Shown here in pieces: positions 10,158 to 21,957 of a stretch of 64,000 bases of DNA. The notes below the pieces were generated by a model, which was given only the letters and a program-made list of their open reading frames with translations, did not search any database and was not told where the DNA came from. Both the position numbers and the translations under genes were made by a program. The first letter of the stretch is position 1. Each line of letters starts with the position of its first letter. The DNA comes from Argopecten irradians (Eukaryota > Mollusca > Bivalvia > Pectinida > Pectinidae): positions 20,593,544 to 20,657,543 of the forward strand of contig NC_091144.1 of NCBI RefSeq assembly GCF_041381155.1. Direction: 5' to 3'.

Positions 10158-10362
10158 CAGCCATCGTCATTTAATGACGTGGCAGGTTAAAGGAGATGGA
10201 AGAAAGCCGGAGCGTCCGTGGAAAAACCAGCGACCAGCGTTCAATATACTTGACATCTGTCCCGCAAGGGATTTGAACTCGCGAGGTGAGGAGCTTGTGA
10301 AAATACATATACACGAATATTGCATATAGGGACATCTTTTTCAACCACTCGACCAACGTTTA
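10158..10362 (-). mobile_element. tRNA-derived SINE, minus strand
   Basis: The minus strand carries a polymerase III A-box-like TGGTCGAGTGG (plus 10345-10355) and a B-box GAGTTCAAATCCC (plus 10268-10280). The tail reads CGCTCCGGCTTTCTTCCATC, then a CACGTC word, then GGCTGTTAA. The same tail occurs in the plus-strand SINE at 11430-11600. The spacing between the boxes is longer than in a tRNA, so the head has gained sequence. It is a retroposon, not a functional tRNA gene. Confidence 0.6.
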
Positions 10363-11220
10363 TTTGATTATAGAAAATACAGAGTATATCTTGTCACCCA
10401 AGTATCGTTGTATGTTGCAATGACTTGTATTTGATTTACTTAGACTGAATTCGACAACCTCGTTTTTCTCTGGAATATATACAACAGGTTTACATTAATA
10501 TACAACACGTTATTTTCCTTAGATAATTTCATGAGATATCGCAAGTATTTTCATTTCAAAATAAAGAACAAATTTATCTCGTTTTATTTTTTCAGAAAAA
10601 AAACTTATAAGTGAATAAACTTTGCTGATTGTTAAAATCGAGTGTTTTTTCCCCCGAATTAATGTCGTGTTTGTCGATTGCAACAAGGGGCTACAACTCT
10701 TCCTTACCCCGACACACAAGAAATGTACGTGGCTGTTTCGAACCTTCCTCTTATTGGGACGCGTGGTTTTTATATCGTATGAAAATCGACATGAGCATAT
10801 GGTCTATAGAAGAGGTGAAAATACGCACGATTCGCTCTGAAAAAAAGATAGTTAAAATACACACACACAAAAATGAATAAAATCGACGTCCTTATTGTAC
10901 AATCGGCCTTATTGGACATAATGTTTTGTTATCCTCAACACTAATTAGAAAAACACATTACAATGTATGTTCTCAGAGTGAATTAATTAAACCGAGAAAG
11001 ATGACATATTTTTGTTATACGCATTATTATGACATATCTCAGTCGAAAATTAAAATTAAAATCTTTGTAAACACCGAATTTCAAAACTGCCCTTACAATA
11101 ATACCTAATTAACAGTCGTTGTATATATTGCTAATCAGTAAAATTTTGATCACAATCTATCATTAAGTTATTCGCCAAATGTTATGCATATTTGGCTTTT
11201 TATGTCTAAATGGTTTCAAA
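10363..11220. other. Intergenic DNA, nothing recognised
   Basis: AT-rich DNA with overlapping short open frames (10519-10880 on both strands) that lack protein-like composition. No gene or repeat could be supported. Confidence 0.4.
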
Positions 11221-11225
11221 ATTAA

Positions 11226-11325
11226 AGGGTACTTTAGTTTTCCCACCATCAAACCTAGCACGTCCTTACATGAACCTGACTGTTTATTGGACGTAACACT
11301 CCAAACAAAATAAAAGAAGTCATAA
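11226..11325 (+). mobile_element. SINE tail fragment
   Basis: This contains TTTTCCCACCATCAAACCTA, then CACGTCCTTACATGAACCTG, then ACTGTTTATTGGACGTAACA. The order matches the 3' half of the SINE about 300 bases downstream at 11430-11600. The polymerase III head is not recognisable, so it is a 5'-truncated copy. Confidence 0.5.
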
Positions 11326-11429
11326 TAATGGAGCTTTATTACTTTCTACTGTTTTTGTCCAAAATATGGTTCTGAACCCATTATATAAGTAAAAAGAAAA
11401 TTTTGTGTTTCCTCTCTCTCACACAGACC

Positions 11430-11602
11430 CTCCACCTCTTGGTCGCCAGTTCGAATCCTGTATATGGGTATATGGGGCAATTGCCAGGTACAAACCGATG
11501 TCGATTTTTTTTTCTCTGGGTACTCCGGCTTTCCTCCACCAACAAACCTGACACGTCCTTACATATAACCCTGGCTGTTAATAGGACGTTAAAATATACC
11601 CC
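11430..11602 (+). mobile_element. tRNA-derived SINE, plus strand
   Basis: The B-box-like CAGTTCGAATCC lies at 11448-11459. After it come GGCAATTGCCAGGTAC and the tail GGGTACTCCGGCTTTCCTCC, ACCAACAAACCTGACACGTC, then CCTGGCTGTTAATAGGACG. The A-box half is degraded. It is followed at once by a CT microsatellite, as SINE tails often are. Same family tail as the minus-strand copy at 10158-10362 and the fragment at 11226-11325. Confidence 0.6.
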
Positions 11603-11603
11603 A

Positions 11604-11649
<46 letters not shown>

Positions 11650-11670
11650 ATCTCTCTCTTCTCTCATTCT
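11603..11670 (+). repeat. CT microsatellite
   Basis: An uninterrupted run of CT dinucleotides of about 40 bases, followed by an interrupted CT-rich stretch. It abuts the SINE tail. The serine/leucine-rich open frame that crosses it is an artefact. Confidence 0.9.
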
Positions 11671-12380
11671 TCGCGGTTATCAAATTGGATAAATGTCACA
11701 TCCCGTTATGTGAACTGTATCCCACTATAAAAACGCACCAAGTGCATTGTTCTTCGACGTGTCCAAGATATTAGGCAGAACCTTTAACATACCAAGTACT
11801 GGTAAGTTTCAGTGATTGATTTTCATATACAATGTACATGTAGACTATATTATTTTACCAGCGTCTTTCCATTAAATATGATGCATATTATTATTAGGGA
11901 AAGAACGCATATAGGCTATATGCCTACCGGTAGTTCGATCTTTGTTCGTTTAATGTTTTTTTTAATGATTGATTGGTTAGGTTGTTTTTTTTTTACATAA
12001 TTATAGATCTTTCGTTAGATTGTCTTCATAAATTAGTCAAAAATATATATCTAGCCTATCATAATTAAAACAAGTAGTGCCTGATTGATTATCATGTAAA
12101 ATACAATGTAATTAAAATAAGATGTTACCTTATTAAATCACTAAATCAATATCACTGATTAGAGTTTTTCCCATTTAATTTGAAATATTTTGATATGAAA
12201 TAAGAATGATTGTTATTTTCGACGAGTTTATTACACATAGTCCTAACGCCCGTCTATATTTATTGCTGAGTATAAAATTTATTTAAACGCACATTCTTTA
12301 CTGCGTTATCATTAGATTTGCGGTATCATGATCATTTGCGCGTGACACACTAGTACAATACACTCCTGTATTGATCGTGT

Positions 12381-12897
12381 GTGTACACATGTATACAGTA
12401 TTTTATGGAACGCACTATAGAAATTTTACGGGGGGTTTCCCTTGCACTAAAAATAGACAATATTCACACTGACAACAGATGTGGATCCGACAGCGGTATA
12501 CATAGGCTTGGTAAGTCCATTTTCACTTATATCTTCGAAGAATTTTCCAATATTTCATTAATGATCATGTTTATGTAGATATTCTGATATATAAGAGTTG
12601 ATATTTTCGAACTTCACCACATTGGAAAAGGTAGAAACCCTGCAAATATTCAGAATTTTTAACGTCCTCTACTAGGGTTCCCACAGGTAGCGAGGGCCGT
12701 AACGTTAAGGGGTACTCGAAGGGGTTTTGTTTGATAATTCAAATTATAGAAGGCTCGTTGCAACAAACTATGTACTAAATATTCAATCTAAAAGCAATGT
12801 TATGAACTTAACATATAACCATAAAACATTGTAGATTCATACCAATAAATTTATTTCATATTTCAGTAGTTTAAAGCTGTAATATAGCTAGTAAAAA
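12381..12897 (+). promoter_or_regulatory. Candidate 5' UTR of the TNIP1-like gene
   Basis: The coding exon is preceded by an acceptor (ATTTCAG ending at 12866), so 12867-12897 is probably 5' UTR of the same exon and an upstream non-coding exon must exist. A good donor, CTTG|GTAAGT, lies at 12511, and another, CTG|GTAAGT, at 11802; either could end that exon. Upstream sequence at 12300-12500 is less AT-rich than its surroundings. Which donor is used cannot be told without transcripts. Confidence 0.35.
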
Positions 12898-15113
12898 ATG
12901 AGTATGGAAGGGAATGCTAATACAAGTGGGTCCGAACTGGCAACAATAAGCTTGGAGCAGGAACGCGATTCCTACAAAGAAAAGGTGGACCACATGAAAA
13001 TGCTGGTTAGACAATATAGTCAAGAGTTACAGTCATATAAAATAAGGAAAGAAGGCGTGGAAACAATCTCTAAACTCTTACAAGAAGCCAGACAGGAAAT
13101 TGCAGTTTTACAAAAGAAGTGTAAAACACAGGATACGGCTATAAGAAATCTTCAAAGCAGGTTGACATCAAACGGATTATCGGGAAATATCACAATGGAG
13201 GAAGGAGATATATTTGTGCCCGGAATATCTAATCAACTTCTGGACAATCTAACTAGGGAAAACACCCGTCTGAGGGCCTTACTCAGGGGAGCCTCGGTAA
13301 ATCCGGAAGAAGTTTCTGTTCTACAACAGGTTAGTGTAACGTTACCTGATTGGTCAATATTTAGGCCAATCGCACTACGTATCTGGTTTTTCCGCATTAT
13401 ACAAGCAAACTATACGGGGATTTTACACATGTGTTACGGAAATAGTAAATAAAATACCAAAACGATTCGTTATAAAATACCACAATTTCATTCATTACAC
13501 ATATTTTAAAGCTATTCGGCCAGATAAAATATAAATACAAAAATATGAAGAATGAACTTGCTACTCATTTGACGGTAATATTATTTGGGTCGCTTAAATT
13601 AATTAATGTTTTATCAATTTTATTAATGAATCATTCGACTGTCTCATTAGCTCATAAATCAAACAAACAATTCATTCGTCCATTTGCTTTCTCATTCATT
13701 CATTGTTTTTCTTGCTTATTTACATATTCACACTATATGAATCAATAATTTGAGTTCGCACTTGTCCTAAAATTTATCAACGACAATGACTTTAGTTTTC
13801 TTTTCTCTTGTAATGTACATGAATATTACTACTGATTTGTATTTATACATTTATGCATTGTACCATAATATATACCATGTATATAACACATTTCCACTTG
13901 TTATCACATTCTATATCTGGAATACCACTACATTGTCGTGTAATTTTATGCATTTACATGCACTGAATTCAAACGAAACAAATTGTTTTATTTATTTTTC
14001 CAAACACTCTATTTTTATTATGATTTAATTTGATTGACACTTCGATTTGTAACCGACAAAATAGTGAACACCATTAACTTATTTTCATTTGTTCCATCAA
14101 AATGTGACATGAAGTTATTAATTTATTCTTAATTGCCATTTTTTTAATGAGCAGACATTAAAGGGGAAAGATGAGACAATAACCGAACAGAATCGGACGT
14201 GTGATCAGTTGCAGATGCGAGTAAATGAATTGGAACAGTTGATGGGATCGTCAGAAAATGTCAAGGACCAAACTATCTCAACTCTACAAAATACCGTCCA
14301 CAAAATGAAGGCAGAATTCCAAACAAGAGACGTTTTATGTCATTCGCTCGCAGAAGAGACGACAAATTTACGGCAACAACTTCATGATGTTGCAGTCACA
14401 TGCCAACAGATGGCGCTACGATTGGAACGTGCGGAGAAAACGTCCCGAACGCTGGAACCAAAGCTCACGAGCTCAAATAAGGTAGAAACTAGAACCAATA
14501 TTGGATCATCCTAAGCAGATATTGGGTCTAACCTAGCAAGAAAGAAAGAGGATATGTACATGATTATCATTTATTAAATGCCAATTTTTACTTTCAAAGA
14601 CGATATATGACTTACGTATTTGATAAAAGTTTATTATACTGAAAAACATGTATGCATTTTTCATTTTATTTTATCGGGGTATGAGAAAATATGTGTAACA
14701 AACTGTATGCTAACAAAAGTTTACAAACGTTTAATCCAACATTACTCATTACAGACCGGCGAAAACGAAAGGACAGAAAAACTGGCGCTAGATAACCGAC
14801 TACTACAAGAAAAAGTGGATGAGGTAAATATTTTATAACGATATGGACACACAAGTAACGCGACAGAACATTGCTTTTCTTTTTTTTTTCAAAATAATAA
14901 AAAAAAACAGCTCTGAAAATCAATTCAGTGAAACTTGATATTCTAAAAGATCTTTTGACGCGACGAAATTTTAAGTTTGATCTAATCCAAGCACACAGGG
15001 CATGATAAGTTTAATCTGTTTGAAACAGTTATAAACGTCAGCATCGGGAGTGATCACAAATACATACACTTCAATAAATTAAGTAATTATATACATTTAT
15101 TTAAATAAACTCT

Positions 15114-15153
<40 letters not shown>

Positions 15154-18057
15154 CCCCTCTCTCTCTCTAAAATCTTGTAAATATGTAAATATGTATATTT
15201 TGCCATTTTTGTATTCTTTGTTATAAAATTGATTATAATTCTGTAGGGAGAGGGCTTCATATAAGTTGGAAAACTTGTGCCCAATCCCATTGTATATAAA
15301 AATTACACAATAAAATATGTTTAAATCAAACGGAATGATGATGTTAAAAGTCACAACGTACTTACCAATATGGCGCCTTTATAGGTGGTAACGATGAACA
15401 AAAGGTGGCAGGAGTACGAAACCCAGAGAGAACAACATGTTAAGTACCAGGAGGCGGTTATTCGGACGCTGCAGGGTCAGCTGGCGGCTGCTCAGGCCAA
15501 CCAACTGTCCCAGGGTAGGTCAAAGATGATCAATCAAGCCCTTGACGAGGCCAAGAGACGTCTCGCTTTCGCAGAAGAAGAGAAGAGGAGAGTAAGTATG
15601 ATTTAAATGACGGTTAAGGCGTCAATAATCATATTAAAAATTAAATTTCATTCTGCGTTCGGAATGAGGCATGTCCGAATACCATTAATTTTGTTATATT
15701 AAATGATTCGATTAAAACAGCTTTGCTTTAAAATGTAGATCTATAAAAATGAGATAATGAAAACTAAGGAACAATTTGGTAACTGATCTCATGAGATGAA
15801 ATTATTAGTTGTGGATTTTGTGAAAGAATAATAATACAAATGTACTCAACATTTTCATCAAATGCTGTAACATTGTCTTATTTTCTTTCAGCTTGAGGCT
15901 GAACTGACGGAACGCAACCAGACATTGATCGAGCAGACGACAGAAGTTGAGCGTCTTAAAAACGAACTAGAGCACGCGCATCATAGCGCGGGAACAAGGA
16001 GTGACGTCGAGATACTTGACGCCTTGAAGGCCCAGATCCAAATATGTACTGAAGATTTCGAATCCGAGAGACGTGACAGGGAAAAAGCGCAGAGCAGAGT
16101 TTCTACATTGGAAGCAGAACTTCAAAAAGTCAGAATGGAGGTGAGCGATCAGGGAAAGATTTTTTCTGGATAATCATTGTAAACTCCTAAATGATATCAA
16201 AGATCAATTAATCTTCTCACTGTTCTTGGAGTCAAATGAAAAATTTGAAATAACCACCGTAATGATCTTCTCTGGTGAGATTTCAGTTTCGTCCATGTCT
16301 TGTTTTAACCTTGACAAAAGAGTTTTTTTGTGATTTAAAAAAGATATTATCTCATAACAATATAACAATGGAGAATGTGTTTATCATAATTGGCATTTAC
16401 TAAACTTATGTCATTGACTGTGTTTACCTTCTTATCAAATGACGTAATTAATGCTTTAAAAAGATATGTGCATTTAGATGTCTTGTGAATAATGTAACGA
16501 AGAAATTACAATTATCAAATTCGGTTAAGTGGTTTTGGAGAAATTGAAAATATGAATCTACGATATGTATTGTTTCTGAACAATACAATCAGAACACGGA
16601 AATGTTTGGTACTTAATGTGCAAGTCATGTACCACACAACCACAATGACACAAGGGTTTAATTCCGTTTTAGGGAACACTATAGACATATATCGATTTTG
16701 TTTGTATTGTGCTTTACAAAGTCCCAAATAAAAAGTTTTTAAACAATGATTAGACTGAAATTTTCAAATAGGTTAAGTGTTAATTTAAATTATTAGATTA
16801 ACTAGTAAGATGTAGCAAAACACGAAAACGTTAATCTGGTGTCAAGAAAGTTGACAGGGGAAATAAAATTTCAATGCTTATTTTCACCAGATTTAAACTG
16901 AAATTCTCAAAAAAATCCTAACTCGATCAAAAATATATAAAGTAATGTGTTTGTGTTTTAGCGTGACCGGCTTGCTCAGGCCCCGCAACACCGTAACGAA
17001 CCTCAGTACAATGTACCGTTTTATCAGAACCAAGACTTCTATAACAATTTTGACGTGCCAAACAACTACCAGAATGCTCCTGTCTACCAGGTATGTACGA
17101 CTGTCACTATCACTGATATCTGTCTTATAGTGAAGGTTTTAAAGTTTCCATTAAGGCAAGCCATTGTTGAATTTAATTGAAGTTTAATTGACAGTTCTAG
17201 CCCTAGGTCAGTTGCTCTTTCTTGGGACATTTGGCTGTTACTGGCAAGTCAGTTGATATGGCATTTACACAGCTGACAGATATACCAATTAAAAACAAAA
17301 TGGGAAAATAAGGCTTTTATGCATATTGTATGAAAACAAGGCGTGTAGACAAATATATAGCTTTAACTGATTTCCTGGGTGTTTTGTTTTGTTATCGAAG
17401 CTACATGAGTAGAAGACCATACTTAACAATAGTGATATTTACTCATAATAGGCTATGTCTTTTAAAGTAAGAAGTTCTATAGGTACAAAAACAACATTGA
17501 ATCCCCCAGAAACATGTTATATACATGAAGCTTGCCAACGTTGGGGCCTTGGGATCAGCCTTCAAAAATATAAACAAATGTCCCGATAGATTTTGACTGA
17601 TTTCCTTTTTCTCTCTACTTTATAGAATGAATTAGCGACAAGGGGGCCAAATAGGCGACACGATATGTTAGAAGACAACGTCATAGACGGCGCTGTCCAG
17701 ATTGACGCTCCGCCATCAAGTGTAGAGAAGAAAGAGACGGATTCCATCAACACAACCGACTCTGCTTTTAAGTCTGATATGACTGATACAGCGCTATCTG
17801 TCGGTGCCCCTTTGCTAGAAGACGCCCCGCTGTTGTCAACTGACCGGGACACTTTTCTAGACGATAATGAAGAAATATGTATTGAGGACAGTAATATTAC
17901 AGAAAGCCATTCATCTAGATCATCTCCTAGATCTTCCACTTGTGTATCCCCTAGGTCTTCACAGAAAGAATTATTGACTTGTCCAAAATGTCGAAAGGAA
18001 TTCACAAGTGATAGACATGGGGAATTGCTTGAACATATAGAACTATGCTGTGATTAG
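12898..18057 (+). CDS. TNIP1: TNIP1/ABIN-like ubiquitin-binding coiled-coil adaptor
   Basis: Seven coding exons, 12898-13329, 14155-14481, 14755-14823, 15385-15591, 15892-16140, 16962-17090 and 17626-18057, all phase 0 with GT-AG borders, give 614 residues; human TNIP1 has about 636. Family members bind linear or K63 ubiquitin and restrain NF-kB signalling in the cytoplasm. Residues 15-430 are mostly heptad coiled coil. MNKRWQEYE (exon 4 start, near 280) resembles the ABIN homology region. DFESERRDREK (400-410), preceded by AQIQICTE, is the UBAN motif (DFxxERxxREK). A Tyr/Asn/Pro-rich segment (439-471) resembles the region after UBAN in TNIP1. A Ser/Asp-rich linker follows. The C-terminus has CPKC..H..C (C590, C593, H608, C612), a NEMO/optineurin-type zinc finger that vertebrate TNIP1 lacks. 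The start ATG is the first in the exon, with AAAA upstream. Orthology to TNIP1 rather than NEMO or optineurin is likely but not certain. Confidence 0.85.
15107..15170 (+). repeat. TC microsatellite in TNIP1-like intron
   Basis: A TC dinucleotide run with small interruptions (TTTCTCCCCC) in the intron between coding exons 3 and 4, about 210 bases upstream of the exon 4 acceptor. The Arg/Glu-rich minus-strand open frames here are artefacts. Confidence 0.9.
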
Positions 18058-19445
18058 TGACGTTGAAATTGTAGATATATTCATTACATTGTACATGGTG
18101 CAGCAAAACATGATGAATATACCTAGCAATTTCAACTTCACATTCTTCGAGCGAATCCAAACCTCCACCCCAGGAAGTCAGAGATTACAGAACAGGATCA
18201 AACCCATTGGTCCTCCCAGAAGGCCTCCGAGGTGGCAGGCCAAGTATTTCATAAAGCTTCAGTTTCGTTGGCCAATTATCGCACATATGCCGAAGGATAT
18301 TCCAAGAAGAGTAAGAAAGAAGAGAATGGTCCGCCTTAAGTTTGCCAGTGGTCACAAATCAAATATTTGCTTGATGAGATTTACGAGTTTTTATTTAGGA
18401 ATGAATGAAAAAAGGAAAGGAAATGAGAGGTTCTGGGAACCAGGACGATTGCTGAAACCTGTACATCAACGATGTAACAGCTTACCACAAAGCAGGAAGA
18501 GGAAGAGTGTACTAATGTGTTATTGGCATAAAACAATTAAGGAGAGTAACGTCCTCCGAAACACGAAAATCCCTCCAGGAAATCCGTCCAGATGATTATT
18601 GGTAGGATGTTGTTAATTCCTTCAGGGTTTCGTTCAGAGGACTAAAACTAAAAGTCATTCATTTACAAACTATTTAAAAAAAACTTTCTTGTCTTAAAAT
18701 ATCACATACTTGACAGTTTGATAATATGTTTCGATTTTCGATAATGATCTCGAGCGTCTGATCGACTATGATACTGATGGAATCGGTAAATGTTATATGT
18801 TCCTTTCGGATGACGCATTGTCGGTATTGATGACTTGTTCAAGCGTCTCAATAACTATGATACTGATTGAATCAGTAAATGAGATATGTTCCTTTCTGAT
18901 GTTGTACTGACAATATTGATGAGGCGTTCCGAATACAATGCATGTCCATGATAAATATGTGACAATAGATTTACGAATATTTGATTTGTTTATCGTAGCC
19001 GAGATACGGGATAAACTTCAATAGATCATTAACTATTGTGTTAAATTTTCACATTCCTCAAACAAATTGTTGATATCAACATCGTTATATTGCCTATTGT
19101 TCGAAGCAATGATGTAAGCATTCATTTATATTGTTTCATACCGGTTGTGCCAAAATAAATTAATTGTAATGTCATTAAATATTAAATCAATATATAATGT
19201 ATAGATACTCTAACACTGGAAATAGCCAATGTATCATTAATGTGAACTCCATTTAGCCATCTTGCTGGTCAAGACGACTTTGGAATGCTCGTTATATAAT
19301 TGTAACGTCATGGTATTTGTTTGATTTATTTAACTAATCTAGAATGTGTGATGCCAGTATACTTATAAATATAATTTCAGGAATATTAAAATTCATACTA
19401 AATACTGAAATTGTGTAAAATACGGATATTTTTGTAAATAAACGT
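18058..19445 (+). other. TNIP1-like 3' UTR and polyadenylation signal
   Basis: The sequence after the stop is probably 3' UTR. AATAAA occurs at about 19437-19442 (TAAATAAACG), with an earlier candidate in CCAAAATAAATTAAT near 19155; either could end the transcript. The first 540 bases are unusually open: a 181-codon frame (18050-18595, +1 relative to the gene) and, in another frame, a stretch reading SEITEQDQTHWSSQKASEV and SQIKYLLDEIYEFLF broken by stops. That could be decayed coding sequence. Two 89-base tandem copies lie at 18745-18925. Confidence 0.45.
18745..18925 (+). repeat. 89-base tandem duplication in 3' UTR region
   Basis: Two consecutive copies share AGCGTCT, ACTATGATACTGAT, GAATC.GTAAATG, TATATGTTCCTTTC and TATTGATGA, with a period of 89 bases (AGCGTCT at 18753 and 18842). 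They are diverged, so the duplication is old. Confidence 0.65.
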
Positions 19446-20825
19446 TATTTGATATGAAGCCAAATATCTAGATGTAATTCGGGGTAATTTTGTTGATTTA
19501 AGTTTTATTACATTTGTAGTTTTGATTTTTCATTGTAGATTTCATTTCGTGAAATGGCGTTTTATGTGGTATATGTAACGTGTGTATTTTAATTAATAAT
19601 GTATCAAGTTGAAACACAACAAGAAAACGTCAATTTAGTGTCAAGAAAGTTGACCTTGGAAATCAGTTTTAATGCTGATTTTTCCCGGATGTTTATTTCG
19701 TATATATCATAATGATTAACCATGTTACAATATAAATTATTTCATGGACAATTGCATTGCTGGTATAGTTTATAGAACATCTCAAAATTAAGAAAAATAT
19801 GATAAATATATCTCAATAAATCAGATATTTATAGGCTATGTGTTCAAATACCAAAAATATCCTCATTTACGAATTGTTTCGTAATACTGTACACTGTACT
19901 TCGGTTGTGAATATGTAGAGAGTGACGCATCTACTTGAAAGTAAAGCACTTCCTCATACGATTACATGGATGTCGTTTCATCATTACACATATATATACT
20001 ATCATATTAAAGAAACTTTACAAATCTATACAAATAACATATGACTTAATGTGCTACTTTTAAGTTGTCACGCCCAATGATTTGCTGACCTTGTTTATAT
20101 TTGTATATAAGCACGTGCCCGTTAATAGCCTTGTTTACGTCACACCCATTGGATTTGTATATATCCCATCCTTATTTGGTTATGATTTGTGACCTCAGGT
20201 AGTCATGTTTCACAGTTTGTTAAAGATTGTTTCTGTGCAATTGAATAAATCAAATAACATGAACCAATGTTGTTGAGATATGAATGAACACCGTTTATTT
20301 TTTTACTGTTATTATTACCTAGTATGCACATCATTTCGCCCCACCTCCTCACAATTAAACAAATGTATTGTTATGTTACATGAACCAGTACTTAGCTCCC
20401 TATCGCAAGCACAAATTAACGCATTGCTTTTACAAATTTCACAAATAATTCAGATGTGATCAGACCAAAACAATGACAATACAATTCAATATCCAGAAAA
20501 TAACTACAAAGTATCATAGAATATAAAGCGAATGACGAATAGAAATACTTTTACACGAGAACCGTTGGTAAATCCAACGCAAGAACAATTGCCATCTTTA
20601 ACATGAGGACCACTGGAAAAGTTTCAAAGATGGATAGGAATTTGTTTTACTTAGGACAGAAATATATCTTACATCGTCGTACCAATGCGCTGTTAATGCT
20701 GTAAAAATAAAGAGAAGAAAGTACATGCCGATACACACACGCATTGATAAAATACTATATTCAACCAGAAATTAGTTTACTTGGGAATATTTGTCAAAAG
20801 CTAAACAGCTATATATTTATATTAT
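19446..20825. other. Intergenic DNA, nothing recognised
   Basis: AT-rich DNA downstream of the TNIP1-like gene. A phrase GTGTCAAGAAAGTTGAC occurs here (about 19639) and inside TNIP1-like intron 5 (about 16840), each followed by a GGAAAT-type context, so a short dispersed repeat is likely. No gene was seen. Confidence 0.4.
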
Positions 20826-21045
20826 TACATGAGGACAATAAACTACAAAGTATGAATATAATTTTACATGATCATAGTCGTGTACAAAGTATACATATGA
20901 TTTTACATTACCATAGTCGAGTACAAAGTATAAATATGATTTTACATGTCTACAGTCGAGTACAAAATACAAATATGATTTTACATGACCATAATCAAGT
21001 ACAAATATGATTTTACGTGAGCACAGTCAAGTTCAAAGTACAAAT
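20826..21045 (+). repeat. 39-base tandem repeat, five to six copies
   Basis: The unit contains CATAGTCGAGTACAAAGTA followed by AATATGATTTTACATGA. The period is near 39 bases, a multiple of three, so one frame reads a 13-residue repeat (NMILHDHSRVQS-like) for four copies. There is no start context or other coding sign, so it is treated as a non-coding minisatellite. Confidence 0.7.
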
Positions 21046-21404
21046 GATGACCAGGTGTAATAACAAAGTAAGCGTCTTTTGTTTTTAACGTCATGATATA
21101 TCTAGATCCAGTCGGTGTTGAAAACCATACCCCGGATATTCTAAAACAGAAATAAAAGATTGACGTTATTGTAAGAGGATTTACATGTTACAAATGAAGA
21201 TAGATCAACGTATCTCTAACTATATATTTTCTCATGTTATCATTATGTTAATTACAAAATTCTCATTTAGATGACAGAAACTTGTCTCGGCGCTCCAATA
21301 AATACTTCTTTAAATCCTCGGAATGCCGCTTTACCTGAAATCTGTCATTATTGTTGTAAGAAAATTATTCCATCGAAAAATCAAATCAAATTGAAAACCA
21401 GCAT

Positions 21405-21957
21405 GGTTATCGACATCCTTGATACTCCAGGGGTTACTCTCACTGATGTTATATCCGACCCTGGAATATCTCATTGGCTGAGTTAACATTAAACTCGCGG
21501 GTTGATTTGAGTGACGTAAAATTATTTTTATAGACACTTCTGCGAGAGTCGTGAACAAACGCGTTACTATCGAGAGAAACTCTCTGAACGCTAGATCTGA
21601 GATGGGTTAGACAATGATAAATTTCAAAGAGCAAATTGCGTAACTCGAGTTAAAACTATCGCCGTGTTGTTGAAACACGTGCCGCTCGAGTTTCACGTGA
21701 ACTCGCCCATAGCAAAACTGGAGGTACATATATGTAGTTCAAGAATAAAACAACTGACCAGTCATATGCATGCTTTGAAGATTACAGAGAGAGCGACGCT
21801 CGACTTTAAAACCACATACATCATATTAGTTTACCACAACGTATCGTTATTCGTTTACCTGTATGTTCTCTTGACTTCAGCTTTGCTACGACATAGTCTA
21901 TGGATGGATATAACGACAGTTCTAGTAACCCCTGGAGTATCGAGGATGGGTATCTAT
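21405..21957. mobile_element. Inverted-repeat element, family A, copy 4 (535 bases)
   Basis: The element proper is 21414-21948. The left end is CATCCTTGATACTCCAGGGG and the right end is the inverse, CCCCTGGAGTATCGAGGATG. The subterminal part (TTATATCCGACCCTGG, mirrored by GGATGGATATAACG) differs from copies 1-3, so this is a subfamily. The flanks GGTTATCGA (left) and GGTATCTAT (right) resemble a decayed duplication with one gap. No transposase was seen. Confidence 0.6.

Noticed and set aside
10261-10360. Possible minus-strand tRNA gene
   Set aside because: The boxes are too far apart and a SINE tail follows, so it is a retroposon.
11403-11774. 123-codon plus-strand frame
   Set aside because: It crosses a SINE and a CT microsatellite; the Ser/Leu run is repeat translation.
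17562-18005. Minus-strand 147-codon frame
   Set aside because: It is antisense to the last TNIP1-like exon, whose plus-strand frame has splice-site, phase and domain support.
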